In this document: in pieces, positions 25,043 to 33,998 of the stretch | Layout: each line of letters opens with the position of its first letter | Position numbering within the stretch: the stretch's first letter is position 1 | NCBI GenBank assembly: GCA_002084135.1 | Contig: MUIB01000116.1 | Coordinates: 1-37,359, forward strand | Source: Spirochaeta sp. LUC14_002_19_P3 | Lineage (GTDB): Bacteria > Spirochaetota > Spirochaetia > DSM-2461 | Reading direction: 5' to 3' | Length of the DNA: 37,359 nucleotides | Made by a program: the position numbers and the translations under genes | The notes under the pieces: model-generated | What the model was told of the DNA's origin: nothing | Seen by the model: the letters and a program-made list of their open reading frames with translations, nothing else | Database searches by the model: none

Positions 25043-26393
25043 GCTCACGGGAATGACTCCCCAGGAAATAGTTGAGTCGCTGGATCAATATATTATCGGC
25101 CAGAAGGCCGCGAAAAAAGCGGTTGCCATTGCGCTGCGGAACCGTCAGCGGCGAGCGGTGCTTCCCGAAGAGATAAAGGATGAGGTAACGCCGAAGAATA
25201 TTATTATGATAGGCCCTACCGGTGTAGGCAAGACAGAAATTGCCCGCCGTTTGGCCAAGCTGGACGGTGCTCCCTTTGTGAAGGTGGAGGCCACGAAATT
25301 TACCGAAGTGGGTTATGTTGGGCGCGATGTGGAGTCCATGGTACGCGATCTTATATCGACTGCGGTTGCTCTGGTAAAGGATGAAATGAAGGCTAATGTC
25401 GAGAAAGAGGCCAAGGAGGCTGCGGAGGAAGCTCTGCTCGATATTCTTCTGCCCGGCTCCAGCTCACCTCCTCCAGAAGGGGCGGACGCGAAAACTCCGG
25501 TGGATCCTAAGGGAAAGCACACCCGGGACATATTAAAAAAGCAACTCCGTGCCGGTGAACTCAACGAGAGAACGGTGGAAATTACTGCCGGGAGTGGCCG
25601 TAAGCCTCATGTGGAAATTATTACCGGTTCCGGCATTGAGCAGATGGGATTTGATTTCGGCAATTTCAGCCCGTTTTTTCAGAACTCGAAAAAAACCCGT
25701 AAGGTGAAGGTATCCCAGGCGTTGGAAATACTGGAAGCCGAACAGCAGGAAAAGCTCATTGATGCGGAAAGCGCATCGGAACTGGCGCGGGAACGGGTTC
25801 ATAACAGCGGCATTATATTCATAGACGAGATTGACAAAATTGCGGAGAAGGAAGGGCATTCCGGCAGCGGCAATGTTTCCCGCGAAGGAGTGCAGCGAGA
25901 TATCCTTCCCATCGTGGAAGGTTCAACGGTGTACACAAAGTACGGCATGGTGGATACCAGTCATATTCTGTTCATCGCGGCCGGGGCCTTTAATTTAACG
26001 AAGCCCTCGGATTTGATACCGGAGCTACAGGGACGCTTTCCACTGCGGGTGGAGCTTGAATCCCTGAGCGCGAAGGATTTCCGCGAAATTCTTACCTCTC
26101 CGCGCAATGCCCTTACCCGGCAGTACACGGAATTGTTGGCTACAGAAGGAATCAATCTGGAATTTGAGGATGAGGCCATTGAACGTCTTTCGGACATAGC
26201 GGCAGAGGTGAATTCCCGTACCGAGAATATTGGTGCCAGACGGCTCCACACGGTAATGGAACTCCTGCTGGAGGAAATTTCCTATGACGCTCCCAATAAA
26301 AGCGGCCAGACAATTTCTATAAGCAAAGACTATGTGGATGAGCGCCTGAAGGATATTTTGGAGGACAGGGATTTGTCGCGGTACATCCTCTAG
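25035..26393 (+). CDS. hslU: HslUV protease ATPase subunit HslU (ClpY)
   Basis: HslU is the AAA+ hexamer that unfolds substrates and feeds them to HslV. The 452-residue protein has [17 protein letters not shown] near the start, Walker A GPTGVGKT (60-67), the pore loop GYVG (93-96) and the intermediate domain (about 110-240, highly charged with a Pro/Ser linker at 140-160). Walker B IIFIDEID follows (260-267), then [12 protein letters not shown], the sensor [13 protein letters not shown] and the C-terminal RDLSRYIL that docks into HslV. The ATG at 25035 overlaps the hslV stop and has GGAGGT upstream. The frame is open further upstream inside hslV, but those residues are not family sequence. 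It ends the protease and recombinase block. Confidence 0.97.
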   Translation: MSRLTGMTPQEIVESLDQYIIGQKAAKKAVAIALRNRQRRAVLPEEIKDEVTPKNIIMIGPTGVGKTEIARRLAKLDGAPFVKVEATKFTEVGYVGRDVESMVRDLISTAVALVKDEMKANVEKEAKEAAEEALLDILLPGSSSPPPEGADAKTPVDPKGKHTRDILKKQLRAGELNERTVEITAGSGRKPHVEIITGSGIEQMGFDFGNFSPFFQNSKKTRKVKVSQALEILEAEQQEKLIDAESASELARERVHNSGIIFIDEIDKIAEKEGHSGSGNVSREGVQRDILPIVEGSTVYTKYGMVDTSHILFIAAGAFNLTKPSDLIPELQGRFPLRVELESLSAKDFREILTSPRNALTRQYTELLATEGINLEFEDEAIERLSDIAAEVNSRTENIGARRLHTVMELLLEEISYDAPNKSGQTISISKDYVDERLKDILEDRDLSRYIL

Positions 26394-26422
26394 GGCTCGT
26401 TGCGCACAGATCGGTGAATGAT

Positions 26423-26437
26423 TTATTAGAGGTGCCC
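26423..26437 (+). repeat. Isolated right end of the repeat element after hslU
   Basis: TTATTAGAGGTGCCC matches the right end of the elements at 11483-12021 except for one base. It lies 30 nt after the hslU stop in the 172-nt gap before flgB, the place where Bacillus has codY. No left end is visible. Confidence 0.6.
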
Positions 26438-26537
26438 TGTAGACATTGACCGGTGATAGCCTTTGTGTGGGACAGGAAGGGATGCGCCCAAAAGAGTAAT
26501 TTTCATAACAGGCTTGAAAACAGCCGAAAATGAACAA

Positions 26538-26554
26538 GAGGGGCTTTGCCTCTC
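26538..26554 (+). promoter_or_regulatory. Stem-loop directly before the flgB ribosome site
   Basis: GAGGGGC (26538-26544), TTT, GCCTCTC (26548-26554) form a 7-bp stem with one G-U pair. The next base begins the G-run (26555-26560) that serves as the flgB ribosome site. No T-run follows, so it is not a terminator. It could stabilise the 5' end or modulate flgB translation. In the gap before it I see no convincing sigma-70 or sigma-28 promoter. Confidence 0.4.
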
Positions 26555-26565
26555 GGGGGGAAGAT

Positions 26566-26979
26566 ATGATTACAAACAGTTTTAACCGGGCTTTGGATCT
26601 GCTTGAAAGCAGTTTGTCCGCGACTTCTCTGCGCCGACAGGTTATTACCAATAATCTATCCAATGCGGAAACGCCGAATTTCAAGCGTTCGGAGGTGTCT
26701 TTTGAGGCCAGGCTTGGGGAGGCGCTGAAGGCGGAGAAAGAGGTTCAGCCTACGGGTTATCTTACAAATGAGAAGCATATACCGTTTAGCCGTCCGGTGG
26801 ATATCAATGCCGTGGATCCGCGGGTAACTTTGGACTATCTTACCACAGCTAAAAACAATGGTAACAATGTGGATGTGGAGCGGGAATTAAACGACAGTGT
26901 AAAAAACCAGATGATGTACGAGCTGATGACAAGTGTTGTTTCTCACCAGTTCAGACTGGTTAATATTGTGCTATCGTAG
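26566..26979 (+). CDS. flgB: Flagellar proximal rod protein FlgB
   Basis: FlgB forms the part of the rod nearest the MS ring. The 137-residue protein has the rod and hook family N-terminus (LRRQVITNNLSNAETPNFKR, about 26-45) and the C-terminal helix with MMYELMTSVVSHQFRLVNIVL. The ATG at 26566 follows GGGGGGAAG; a longer frame from 26530 has no ribosome site and its extra residues lie across a stem-loop. It is the first gene of the flagellar operon, and 15 nt separate it from flgC. Confidence 0.96.
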   Translation: MITNSFNRALDLLESSLSATSLRRQVITNNLSNAETPNFKRSEVSFEARLGEALKAEKEVQPTGYLTNEKHIPFSRPVDINAVDPRVTLDYLTTAKNNGNNVDVERELNDSVKNQMMYELMTSVVSHQFRLVNIVLS

Positions 26980-26994
26980 AAAAAGGATTGATTT

Positions 26995-27456
26995 ATGGGT
27001 ATTTTTACGACAATTAATACGGCGGCATCGGGCCTTACGGCGCAGAGGCTGCGATTGGATGTTATTTCGGACAACATTGCCAACGCCAATACCACGAGAA
27101 CGGCGGAGGGCGGCCCTTACCGCCGAAGCCGGGTGGTGTTTCGGCCCAGAACACAGGCTCCTTACTGGCGCAGTCCATTTTTGCCTGAGTACTTGAAGAA
27201 TAAAATTGGCGATGGCGTGCGGGTGGCGGCCATTGAAAAGGATATGGATTCCGAGCTGGTTCTCAAGTGGGATCCGACTCATCCAGATGCGATAAAAGTT
27301 GGGCCGAAAACTGGTTATGTGGAGCTGCCGAATGTGAATGTTGTGGATGAGATGGTGGATATGATTTCGGCGTCCAGGGCCTATGAGGCCAGCGCGGCTA
27401 TTATAGACGGTTCCAAGAGCATGTTCCGAAGGGCGATGGAGATTGGGAGGAGTTAA
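26995..27456 (+). CDS. flgC: Flagellar proximal rod protein FlgC
   Basis: FlgC is another proximal rod subunit, exported through the flagellar type III apparatus. The 153-residue protein starts GIFTTINTAASGLTAQRLRLDVISDNIANANT, the conserved N-terminal helix and NIAN motif. It ends in VDEMVDMISASRAYEASAAII, the matching C-terminal helix; the two helices pair in the assembled rod. A variable Arg/Pro-rich loop lies between. Its stop shares bases with the fliE start. Confidence 0.97.
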   Translation: MGIFTTINTAASGLTAQRLRLDVISDNIANANTTRTAEGGPYRRSRVVFRPRTQAPYWRSPFLPEYLKNKIGDGVRVAAIEKDMDSELVLKWDPTHPDAIKVGPKTGYVELPNVNVVDEMVDMISASRAYEASAAIIDGSKSMFRRAMEIGRS

Positions 27457-27773
27457 TGGAAATTACTGGTAATATAGTTCAGATGACTCTTACTAATCCG
27501 CGGCACTTGAACAGCAGCGGGCAGCAGGCCGCTACCGTGCAGCAGAGCGATACAACGGGTTTTGGCACTTTGGTGATGGACGGCCTTCAAAAGGCCGCAG
27601 ATCAGCAGACGGAGGCCAATGCGCTTTCTGAAAAGATGCTTACAAATCCCGACGATGTGGATATTCACGAAGTAACTATTGCCATGTCGAAGGCGGAAAT
27701 GGGCGTCCGCATGACCAAAGCACTTATAGACCGGGCTGTTAAGGCCTATACGGATATTACAATGATGAGGTAA
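27456..27773 (+). CDS. fliE: Flagellar hook-basal body complex protein FliE
   Basis: FliE joins the MS ring to the rod. This 105-residue protein has the normal size, a polar Gln/Ser/Thr-rich N-terminal part and the family's C-terminal region: AIAMSKAEMGVRMTKALIDRAVKAYTDI in outline, preceded by NPDDVDIHEVTIAMSKAE. The start is coupled to flgC through TAATG. The 80 nt before fliF hold no gene. Confidence 0.95.
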   Translation: MEITGNIVQMTLTNPRHLNSSGQQAATVQQSDTTGFGTLVMDGLQKAADQQTEANALSEKMLTNPDDVDIHEVTIAMSKAEMGVRMTKALIDRAVKAYTDITMMR

Positions 27774-27853
27774 TTGCAGGGTTTGGGACTGTCCTGGAGC
27801 TGCCGGGATAAGAGCGGTGCTTTGGGGGGTTCCAGCAATAATGGGAGGGAAAA

Positions 27854-29569
27854 ATGATAGATTGGCTGAAAAAATTTTTCGGCAAGCTGAAAGACTTGTG
27901 GCTGGGATGGTCCTTGATGAAAAAACTTGTTTTCATTGGGATTATCGTTGTTATTGTAGGTGCTTTTGTGCTGTTGGGCTTCTTGTCTTCGCAGCCGCCT
28001 CAGGCCGTGATTTTCAACACGACTGTAACGGATGAGCTGCTTACAGCTCAAATTTCGGCTGCGCTGGATGCTGAAAACATAGCCTATACCAAAGGCGCGG
28101 ACGGAAGATTCTATGTTAAGGATGATTTCACCGCAAGACAGGCGCGCACCTTGCTGGTAAGGGAAGACCTTTTACCGGGTCAGCTCGATCCCTGGAATTT
28201 CTTTACCAACATGGATCGCTGGACGCTTACTGATTTCGACCGCGATGTGAATCTACAGCGGGCATTAACAAATAATCTTGAGCAGCATATTTCGGCACTG
28301 AGCGATGTTGATACGGCAAAAGTTACGCTTGTAATGCCGGAGACACAGCTGTTTGCGCAAGATCAGAATCCGGTAACGGCTTCGGTTATTATTTATCCCA
28401 GGCCGGGAAGCGATATTACGGAAAACAAGGGGAAGGTGGAAGGCATAGTGAAGCTCATTCAATTCGCGGTTGAGGGGCTGGTTGCGGAAAATATTACTAT
28501 TGTCGATCATAAGGGAACGGTACTCAATGATTTTTCCGGCATGGAGGATGTCGATCGCCTGAATCTTACCAACCGCATGCTACGGCAGAAGAGGGCACTG
28601 GAGGCCCAGTACACAGCAGCGGTTCTGGCATCTCTGGGGAATGTTTTTACTCCTTCGCGGGTGAACATTGTTAATTTAGATATTGATCTGGAATTCATTA
28701 AAAAGTCCATTGAAACTCAGGAGTTTTACCCTATTACCATGAAGGAGGATAACCCCAATACTCCTTATAGCGAGCTTGAGGTTGTGCCCTCCATAATCCG
28801 CAGCCGGGAAAATAGTTCGGAGAGCTTTGAAGGCACGGGCTTCAATCCCGAAGGCCCACCGGGGCAGGAGGGGCAGACACCGCCCGCATATCAGGATCTT
28901 ACCAATCTGGTTGGTCAGTATGAATCAGACAGGAATATTGAAAATAACGAGATTAATCAGCGCAGTATCTCGGAGGAAAAAAGTCCTTACGAGATAAAGC
29001 GGATCAGCCTTGGAATAGTGCTGGATGGGGTGTGGAGTCTGAAATACGATGAAAATAACAAGCCTGTCGTAGGGCCCGAAGGCAGGCGGGAACGGACATA
29101 TACTCCTGTTGATGAAACAGTGCTGAGGGAGGCTCAGGCGGTGGTTGAGAGTGCCGTGGGATTTTCAAAGGCCCGGGGCGATGTTGTAACCGTAAAAAAT
29201 ATTTCCTTCGACCGTATTGAACAGTTCCGCATTGAAGATACAGAATGGATGCGCAAGCAGCAGAATCAGAAAATAATACTCTGGACGGCTGTTGGACTGG
29301 CTTCGATTATCTTCATCTTTGTTCTTGTGCGGGGAATCAGCAAGCAGCTGGAACGGCGGCGCAGGGAACAGGAAGAGCTACTGGCCAGACAGCATCAGGC
29401 CATGCGGGAGCAGGCTCTCAGAGAAGCGGAAGAAGAAGGTATGGAAATTGGACTGTCGGTCGAAGAGAGAGCACGTATGGATCTGCAGGATAATGCCAAA
29501 AATCTTGCCCGCGAATATCCCGATGATGTTGCCCACCTCATCCAGACTTGGCTGGCAATGGAGAATTAG
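27854..29569 (+). CDS. fliF: Flagellar MS-ring protein FliF
   Basis: FliF builds the inner-membrane MS ring on which the rotor and export gate assemble. The 571-residue protein has a membrane span at about 25-45, a periplasmic ring-building region (YscJ-like domain: VTLVMPE, ASVIIYPRPG, IVKLIQFAVEGL, NITIVDHKG) and a second span at about 474-496. The 75-residue cytoplasmic tail (AREYPDDVAHLIQTWLAMEN region) is the part that binds FliG. An acidic Pro/Gly/Glu stretch (about 320-350) is the usual beta-collar insertion zone. The ribosome site GGGAGGG is 4 nt upstream. A 3-nt gap separates it from fliG. Confidence 0.97.
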   Translation: MIDWLKKFFGKLKDLWLGWSLMKKLVFIGIIVVIVGAFVLLGFLSSQPPQAVIFNTTVTDELLTAQISAALDAENIAYTKGADGRFYVKDDFTARQARTLLVREDLLPGQLDPWNFFTNMDRWTLTDFDRDVNLQRALTNNLEQHISALSDVDTAKVTLVMPETQLFAQDQNPVTASVIIYPRPGSDITENKGKVEGIVKLIQFAVEGLVAENITIVDHKGTVLNDFSGMEDVDRLNLTNRMLRQKRALEAQYTAAVLASLGNVFTPSRVNIVNLDIDLEFIKKSIETQEFYPITMKEDNPNTPYSELEVVPSIIRSRENSSESFEGTGFNPEGPPGQEGQTPPAYQDLTNLVGQYESDRNIENNEINQRSISEEKSPYEIKRISLGIVLDGVWSLKYDENNKPVVGPEGRRERTYTPVDETVLREAQAVVESAVGFSKARGDVVTVKNISFDRIEQFRIEDTEWMRKQQNQKIILWTAVGLASIIFIFVLVRGISKQLERRRREQEELLARQHQAMREQALREAEEEGMEIGLSVEERARMDLQDNAKNLAREYPDDVAHLIQTWLAMEN

Positions 29570-29572
29570 GCT

Positions 29573-30643
29573 GTGGCGAATACTACACAGGGAAGTAAAA
29601 AAAGCAATGTCGGGGAATCTTCTTCGGGAGATAGCTGGTACAACTCCACGCTGACAGGAAAGCAAAAGGCCGCTATTTTTCTTGTTACCATGGGTTCGGA
29701 AATCGCGGCGGATATTTTCAAACATCTGCGGGATGAAGATATTGAAATTCTTACCTGGGAAATAACCCGTTTGGATAATATAGAGGCTCAAGACAGGGAT
29801 ATGGTGCTTCAGGAATTCCACTCCCTGATGATGGCGCAGGATTTTATTACATCCGGGGGCATTGATTATGCCCGGGAGCTTCTCGAAAAGTCTTTAGGGC
29901 CTCAGAAGTCCATAGACATTGTAAACCGTTTAACAAGTTCCTTAAAAACCCGTCCGTTCGATTTTATTCGGCGCACCGATCCAGCCAATTTGCTCAACTT
30001 GATTCAGCAGGAGCATCCGCAGACCATAGCACTTATTCTGGCCTATCTGGAGCCCATAAAGGCTTCCCAGATTATCGCGCAGCTTCCTCCGGAAAAACAG
30101 TCCAATGTCGCTAAGCGGATAGCCACCATGGATAGAACCAGTCCGGAAATTCTGCGCGAAGTGGAGAGGGTTCTGGACAAAAAACTCGCTTCTCTGTCTC
30201 AGGAGGACTATACGGTTGCCGGAGGTGTGGAAAACATCGTTGATATTCTCAACCTTGCCGATCGGACAACGGAAAAATCCATTATTGAATCTCTTGAAGA
30301 AGAGGATCCGGAACTGGCGGAAGAGATTAAAAAGCGCATGTTTGTATTCGAGGACATTGTTATGCTGGACGACAGGGCCATTCAGCGCGTTCTGCGTGAG
30401 GTTGATACCAGTGAGCTGTCCAAGGCTCTCCGGGCAGTGGATTCCGAAGTGCAGGACAAGATATTCCGTAACATGTCCAAGCGGGCAGCAGTTCTTCTCA
30501 AGGAAGACATGGATTACATGGGGCCAACCAGGAAAAAGGAAGTGGAAGAATCACAGCAAAAAATTGTTTCCATAATCCGCAAGCTGGAAGAGCAGGGAGA
30601 TATTGTCATCGCCAGATACGGCGAGGAGAATGTGCTGATTTAG
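29573..30643 (+). CDS. fliG: Flagellar motor switch protein FliG
   Basis: FliG is the rotor protein that contacts the stator and sets rotation direction. The 356-residue protein begins at GTG after a weak site and is probably coupled to fliF. It starts with a polar tail of about 25 residues, then the N-terminal domain (LTGKQKAAIFLVTMGSEIAADIFKHL in outline). The middle domain includes the EHPQTIALILAYL motif and follows with LPPEKQSNVAKRIATMD. The C-terminal domain has the charged torque helix (DDRAIQRVLREVDTSELSKALRA). Spirochaetes often carry two fliG genes; the one in this operon corresponds to the switch form known as FliG2 in Borrelia. Confidence 0.97.
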   Translation: MANTTQGSKKSNVGESSSGDSWYNSTLTGKQKAAIFLVTMGSEIAADIFKHLRDEDIEILTWEITRLDNIEAQDRDMVLQEFHSLMMAQDFITSGGIDYARELLEKSLGPQKSIDIVNRLTSSLKTRPFDFIRRTDPANLLNLIQQEHPQTIALILAYLEPIKASQIIAQLPPEKQSNVAKRIATMDRTSPEILREVERVLDKKLASLSQEDYTVAGGVENIVDILNLADRTTEKSIIESLEEEDPELAEEIKKRMFVFEDIVMLDDRAIQRVLREVDTSELSKALRAVDSEVQDKIFRNMSKRAAVLLKEDMDYMGPTRKKEVEESQQKIVSIIRKLEEQGDIVIARYGEENVLI

Positions 30644-30661
30644 CCCTGATTGGGAGTTATT

Positions 30662-31582
30662 ATGGCGAAGAATATTTTTCATCAAGTGGAAATTGAGGAT
30701 ATTACAAGACAGAAGGTGCAGCTAGAAGCACCAGTATTCACGATAAAGCATGATTACAGTACGGATATTTCCCGGGAAAAGGCGCGTCTCAATGAACTGA
30801 AAGCGGAAGCTGAAATGTTTCGCACCTCCTGGGTGGAAGAAAAGGAACGTATGATCGAAGACGCCCGGGAGGAGGCCGAGAGGATTAAAAATTCTGCGGA
30901 AGACACAGTTCTTGAAACGGTAAGGAATAAAACGGAAGCCGCTGAAAAAACTCTCAAGGAAGCGGAAGATGAGGCCGCCTTCATTAAAACCCGTGCGGAA
31001 GAAGATGCCAGGCAAATTATTGAAGAAGCCGAAGCGAATCGGGACAGGGTATATGAGGAAGCCCGGGAAGAAGCAAGGACGGAAGGCCGGAAGATTGGCT
31101 GGGACGATGGAAATGCGGAAGTAGAACGTTTAACCGAACGTATTCATGGCATTATCAACGCAATGATAGAAAAACGGCGGGAAATTATCGAAGATGTGGA
31201 GACGGAACTCATCGAACTTGTTCTTCTTATTGCCCGCAAAGTGGTAAAAGTTATCAGTGAAAATCAGAAAAATATCGTTATTCATAACATTGTCCAGGCA
31301 CTGAAAAAACTCAAGAGCCGAGGCGATGTTGCCATTCGGGTGAATCTGTCGGATCTGAACATGGCGTCGGAACATATCAAGGATTTTATTCAGCTGGTAG
31401 AACATGTGAAATCGATTTCCGTTCTTGAGGATTCATCGGTAGACAAGGGTGGAGCCGTCATTGAAACCGATTTTGGCGAAATAGATGCCCGTATCCACAA
31501 TCAGTTACGGGAAATTGAAGATAAAATTCTTGATATTGTTCCAATTAAAACTAACGGAGAGGGTGAGGATGTATCTGGATAG
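30662..31582 (+). CDS. fliH: Flagellar export ATPase regulator FliH
   Basis: FliH is the stalk-like stator that holds the export ATPase FliI and links it to the C-ring. The 306-residue protein has a long charged coiled coil (about 40-165, with many Glu, Lys and Arg and alternating Ala) and a C-terminal globular domain (about 180-300) with LIELVLLIARKVVKV and the ending GGAVIETDFGEIDARIHNQL, as in the FliH/V-ATPase E family. The ATG at 30662 has GGGAG 5 nt upstream and is preferred to a TTG at 30650. The end overlaps fliI by 14 nt. Confidence 0.93.
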   Translation: MAKNIFHQVEIEDITRQKVQLEAPVFTIKHDYSTDISREKARLNELKAEAEMFRTSWVEEKERMIEDAREEAERIKNSAEDTVLETVRNKTEAAEKTLKEAEDEAAFIKTRAEEDARQIIEEAEANRDRVYEEAREEARTEGRKIGWDDGNAEVERLTERIHGIINAMIEKRREIIEDVETELIELVLLIARKVVKVISENQKNIVIHNIVQALKKLKSRGDVAIRVNLSDLNMASEHIKDFIQLVEHVKSISVLEDSSVDKGGAVIETDFGEIDARIHNQLREIEDKILDIVPIKTNGEGEDVSG

Positions 31583-32921
31583 GTATACCGAAGCTGTACA
31601 GGGTGTCGATCCGGTTAAGTATATTGGCACTGTAAAACGTGTACAGGGGATTCTTATCGAGAGTACCGGCCCCAGGGCAGCGGTGGGGGAGCTTTGTCAT
31701 ATTATTCTCAAAAACGGAAAAGCTCTGGCGGCGGAAGTTGTTGCCGTGCGGGACAGCCTTGTCCAGCTCATGAGCTTTGATGCGCCTCAGGGACTGGAAA
31801 CCGGCGATAAAGTCGCGGCCTCAGGCACCATGCTGAATGCTCCTGTCGGCCCGGACATGCTGGGACGTGTCCTTGATGCGCTGGGGCGCCCCATGGATGG
31901 CAGGGGTGCGGTGCGGGCCGAGACCCACTATCCCCTTTATGCGCCTCCTCCATCTCCCATGGACAGGAAGCCCATTATACGGCGGCTGGATACCGGCATC
32001 CGGGCTGTTGACGCAGTTATGCCTATTGGACGGGGACAGCGCATGGGCATTTTTGCCGGTTCCGGCGTAGGAAAATCCACACTGCTGGGAATGATAGCCC
32101 GCAATACATCGGCCGATGTGAATGTTATCGCGCTTATCGGCGAGCGCGGCAGGGAAGTGCGGGAATTTATTGAAAATGATCTTGGGCCGCAAGGTTTGAA
32201 ACGATCCGTGCTTGTTGTTTCAACTTCGGACACCTCCGCGCTGGCCCGGGTAAAGGGCGCGTTCACCGCGACTGCCATTGCGGAATATTTTCGCGATCAG
32301 GGCAAGGACGTTATGCTCCTGTTTGATTCCATAACCCGCTTTGCCATGAGCCAGCGGGAAATTGGCCTGGCTATTGGCGAACCGCCTACCACACGAAGCT
32401 ATACACCGTCCGTGTTTTCGCTTATGCCGCGGCTGGTTGAGCGCTCAGGCGTATCCTCCCGGGGAACCATTACCGGCATTTATTCGGTATTGGTGGAAGG
32501 CGACGATTTAGACGAACCGGTTGCGGACGCAGTGCGAGGCTATCTGGACGGGCACATTGTTCTCAGCAGGCGGCTGGCGGATAAAAATCATTATCCGGCC
32601 ATAGATATTCTTTTTTCCATAAGCCGCGTAGCACCCCGCCTCATGGATACCCGAACGGCACAGGCTGCCGCAAAGCTGCGCCGCTTACTGGCCGCCTATC
32701 GAGACAAAGAAGACCTTATTGATGTCGGAGCCTATGTCCGCGGCAGCGATCCTGTCGTGGATGAAGCTATTAAAAAGCGGGATGCCCTTAATAATTTTTT
32801 CATGCAGAAGGTGGATGAACGCGATGAGCCGAAGGATGTGTTTGACAGAGCCGCAGAAATAGCCGGCATTGCCCTGGCGGAAGAGGATGAGGACAATGAA
32901 GAAATTTCAGTTTACGCTTGA
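31569..32921 (+). CDS. fliI: Flagellum-specific export ATPase FliI
   Basis: FliI is the hexameric ATPase, related to the F1 beta subunit, that helps load export substrates. The 450-residue protein has an N-terminal beta-barrel domain, the GxGLLGRVLD-like segment MLGRVLDALGRPMDG (97-111), Walker A GSGVGKST (164-171), the GERGREVREF motif and Walker B VMLLFD (248-253). The typical SLMPRLVERSG and C-terminal KLRRLLAAYRDKEDLIDVGAYVRGSDP follow. The ATG at 31569 inside the end of fliH has AGAGGGTGAGG before it. The open frame further upstream encodes nothing family-like. It overlaps fliJ by 26 nt. Confidence 0.97.
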   Translation: MYLDRYTEAVQGVDPVKYIGTVKRVQGILIESTGPRAAVGELCHIILKNGKALAAEVVAVRDSLVQLMSFDAPQGLETGDKVAASGTMLNAPVGPDMLGRVLDALGRPMDGRGAVRAETHYPLYAPPPSPMDRKPIIRRLDTGIRAVDAVMPIGRGQRMGIFAGSGVGKSTLLGMIARNTSADVNVIALIGERGREVREFIENDLGPQGLKRSVLVVSTSDTSALARVKGAFTATAIAEYFRDQGKDVMLLFDSITRFAMSQREIGLAIGEPPTTRSYTPSVFSLMPRLVERSGVSSRGTITGIYSVLVEGDDLDEPVADAVRGYLDGHIVLSRRLADKNHYPAIDILFSISRVAPRLMDTRTAQAAAKLRRLLAAYRDKEDLIDVGAYVRGSDPVVDEAIKKRDALNNFFMQKVDERDEPKDVFDRAAEIAGIALAEEDEDNEEISVYA

Positions 32922-33339
32922 GGCCTTGCTTCATCTGCGCCGGGAAAAAGAGAGGCTTTGCGAAATAGCCCTGGCCAAATCCGTCGGCAAGCTTAAATTG
33001 ATCGATGATGATATTCTGGCCGCCAAAGACAGGGGGAATGCCGTTTTTACTCAAAAAATGAGCACCTTGGACGATCTCAGGCTCAGGGAAAGAATCTGGC
33101 TCAAATCGATAAACGATCAGAAACGGCTGGCCACGGCCAGAGCCGAAGCCCTGCCGCAGTTTGAAGAAGACAGAAAAAAGTACACCGAAGCCCATACACA
33201 GCGCTATGCTCTGGATAAGCTGAAAGCCAAACAGCATGAGCGCTGGAAAAAAACCTGCACGCGCGAAGAAATTGCACGGCTTGATGAAGCAGGCAAGGGC
33301 ATGATAAAGCGACAGTCCCTGCTGGAGGAGAGCCTATGA
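32896..33339 (+). CDS. fliJ: Flagellar export protein FliJ
   Basis: FliJ is the small coiled-coil stalk that sits in the FliI hexamer and touches the export gate protein FlhA. The 147-residue product begins MKKFQFTLEALLHLRREKE, the signature start of the family, and is all charged helix thereafter. The ATG at 32896 is chosen over an earlier frame start at 32869 because the family N-terminus begins exactly here and GAGGACA precedes it. Its stop overlaps the next start as ATGA. Confidence 0.93.
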   Translation: MKKFQFTLEALLHLRREKERLCEIALAKSVGKLKLIDDDILAAKDRGNAVFTQKMSTLDDLRLRERIWLKSINDQKRLATARAEALPQFEEDRKKYTEAHTQRYALDKLKAKQHERWKKTCTREEIARLDEAGKGMIKRQSLLEESL

Positions 33340-33974
33340 CATTCCAGAGAATAGGCGGCATTATCGCCAAAGTGGTTTTTATGCTTATCCTTATTGTAGC
33401 ACTTCTCATCGGAGGAATGATTTGGCTGGATTTTCTCGGTTTTATAGACTTTAAGGCGCAACTGACACCGCTTATGTCGCTGGTGGGTCTGGGAGAACCG
33501 AAACCGGTTGAACAGCCCTATACCCCAACGCTGCTGGATGATGATCGTCTGGCAAAGGAGCGTCAGGCTATAACGATTGGCTGGGAGGAGCTGGAGCAGG
33601 CCCGTGAGGAATTGACTCTGCGGGAGGCTGAACTGAAGCAAAAAGAGAGCGAAATCGCCGAAAGAGAAAAATCTGTGGAAGAAAAACAGAATTCTCTAAG
33701 CGAGGCCATCCATCAATACGACAATAAAGTAGCGAACCTGGAGCAAACTGCTCAATACATGATGGGCATGCCGCCCCCCGATGCGGTTGCCATCATGGAG
33801 CAGTATGGCATAAACGATCTTGTTGACTTGCTTCGGACAAGCGAGCGTTTGTCGCAGGAGGCGGGCGAAGCGTCGTTGGTAGCCTACTGGCTGTCCATTA
33901 TGCCGAACCGCGTCAGGGCGGCGGAGATTCAGCGTCTGCTTGTGGAAAAGCCAAACCTGAATTTGAATGACTGA
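33336..33974 (+). CDS. flbB: Periplasmic flagellar collar protein FlbB
   Basis: The 212-residue protein has a membrane span at about 11-30, a charged coiled coil at about 80-140 and a C-terminal globular domain (MMGMPPPDAVAIMEQYGINDL to the end) similar to MotE/MgtE-N-type helices. Its place between fliJ and fliK, size and layout are those of FlbB, described in Borrelia as the base of the spirochaete-specific collar around the motor that recruits other collar proteins and the stators and sets flagellar orientation. It follows fliJ with a 4-nt overlap and has 24 nt before fliK. Confidence 0.85.
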   Translation: MTFQRIGGIIAKVVFMLILIVALLIGGMIWLDFLGFIDFKAQLTPLMSLVGLGEPKPVEQPYTPTLLDDDRLAKERQAITIGWEELEQAREELTLREAELKQKESEIAEREKSVEEKQNSLSEAIHQYDNKVANLEQTAQYMMGMPPPDAVAIMEQYGINDLVDLLRTSERLSQEAGEASLVAYWLSIMPNRVRAAEIQRLLVEKPNLNLND

Positions 33975-33998
33975 TTTTAATATCAAAGGTGCCAATAA

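Noticed and set aside
26523-26530. Sigma-28-like -10 (GCCGAAAA) before flgB
   Set aside because: No TAAA-type -35 stands at the required distance, so it is not called a promoter.
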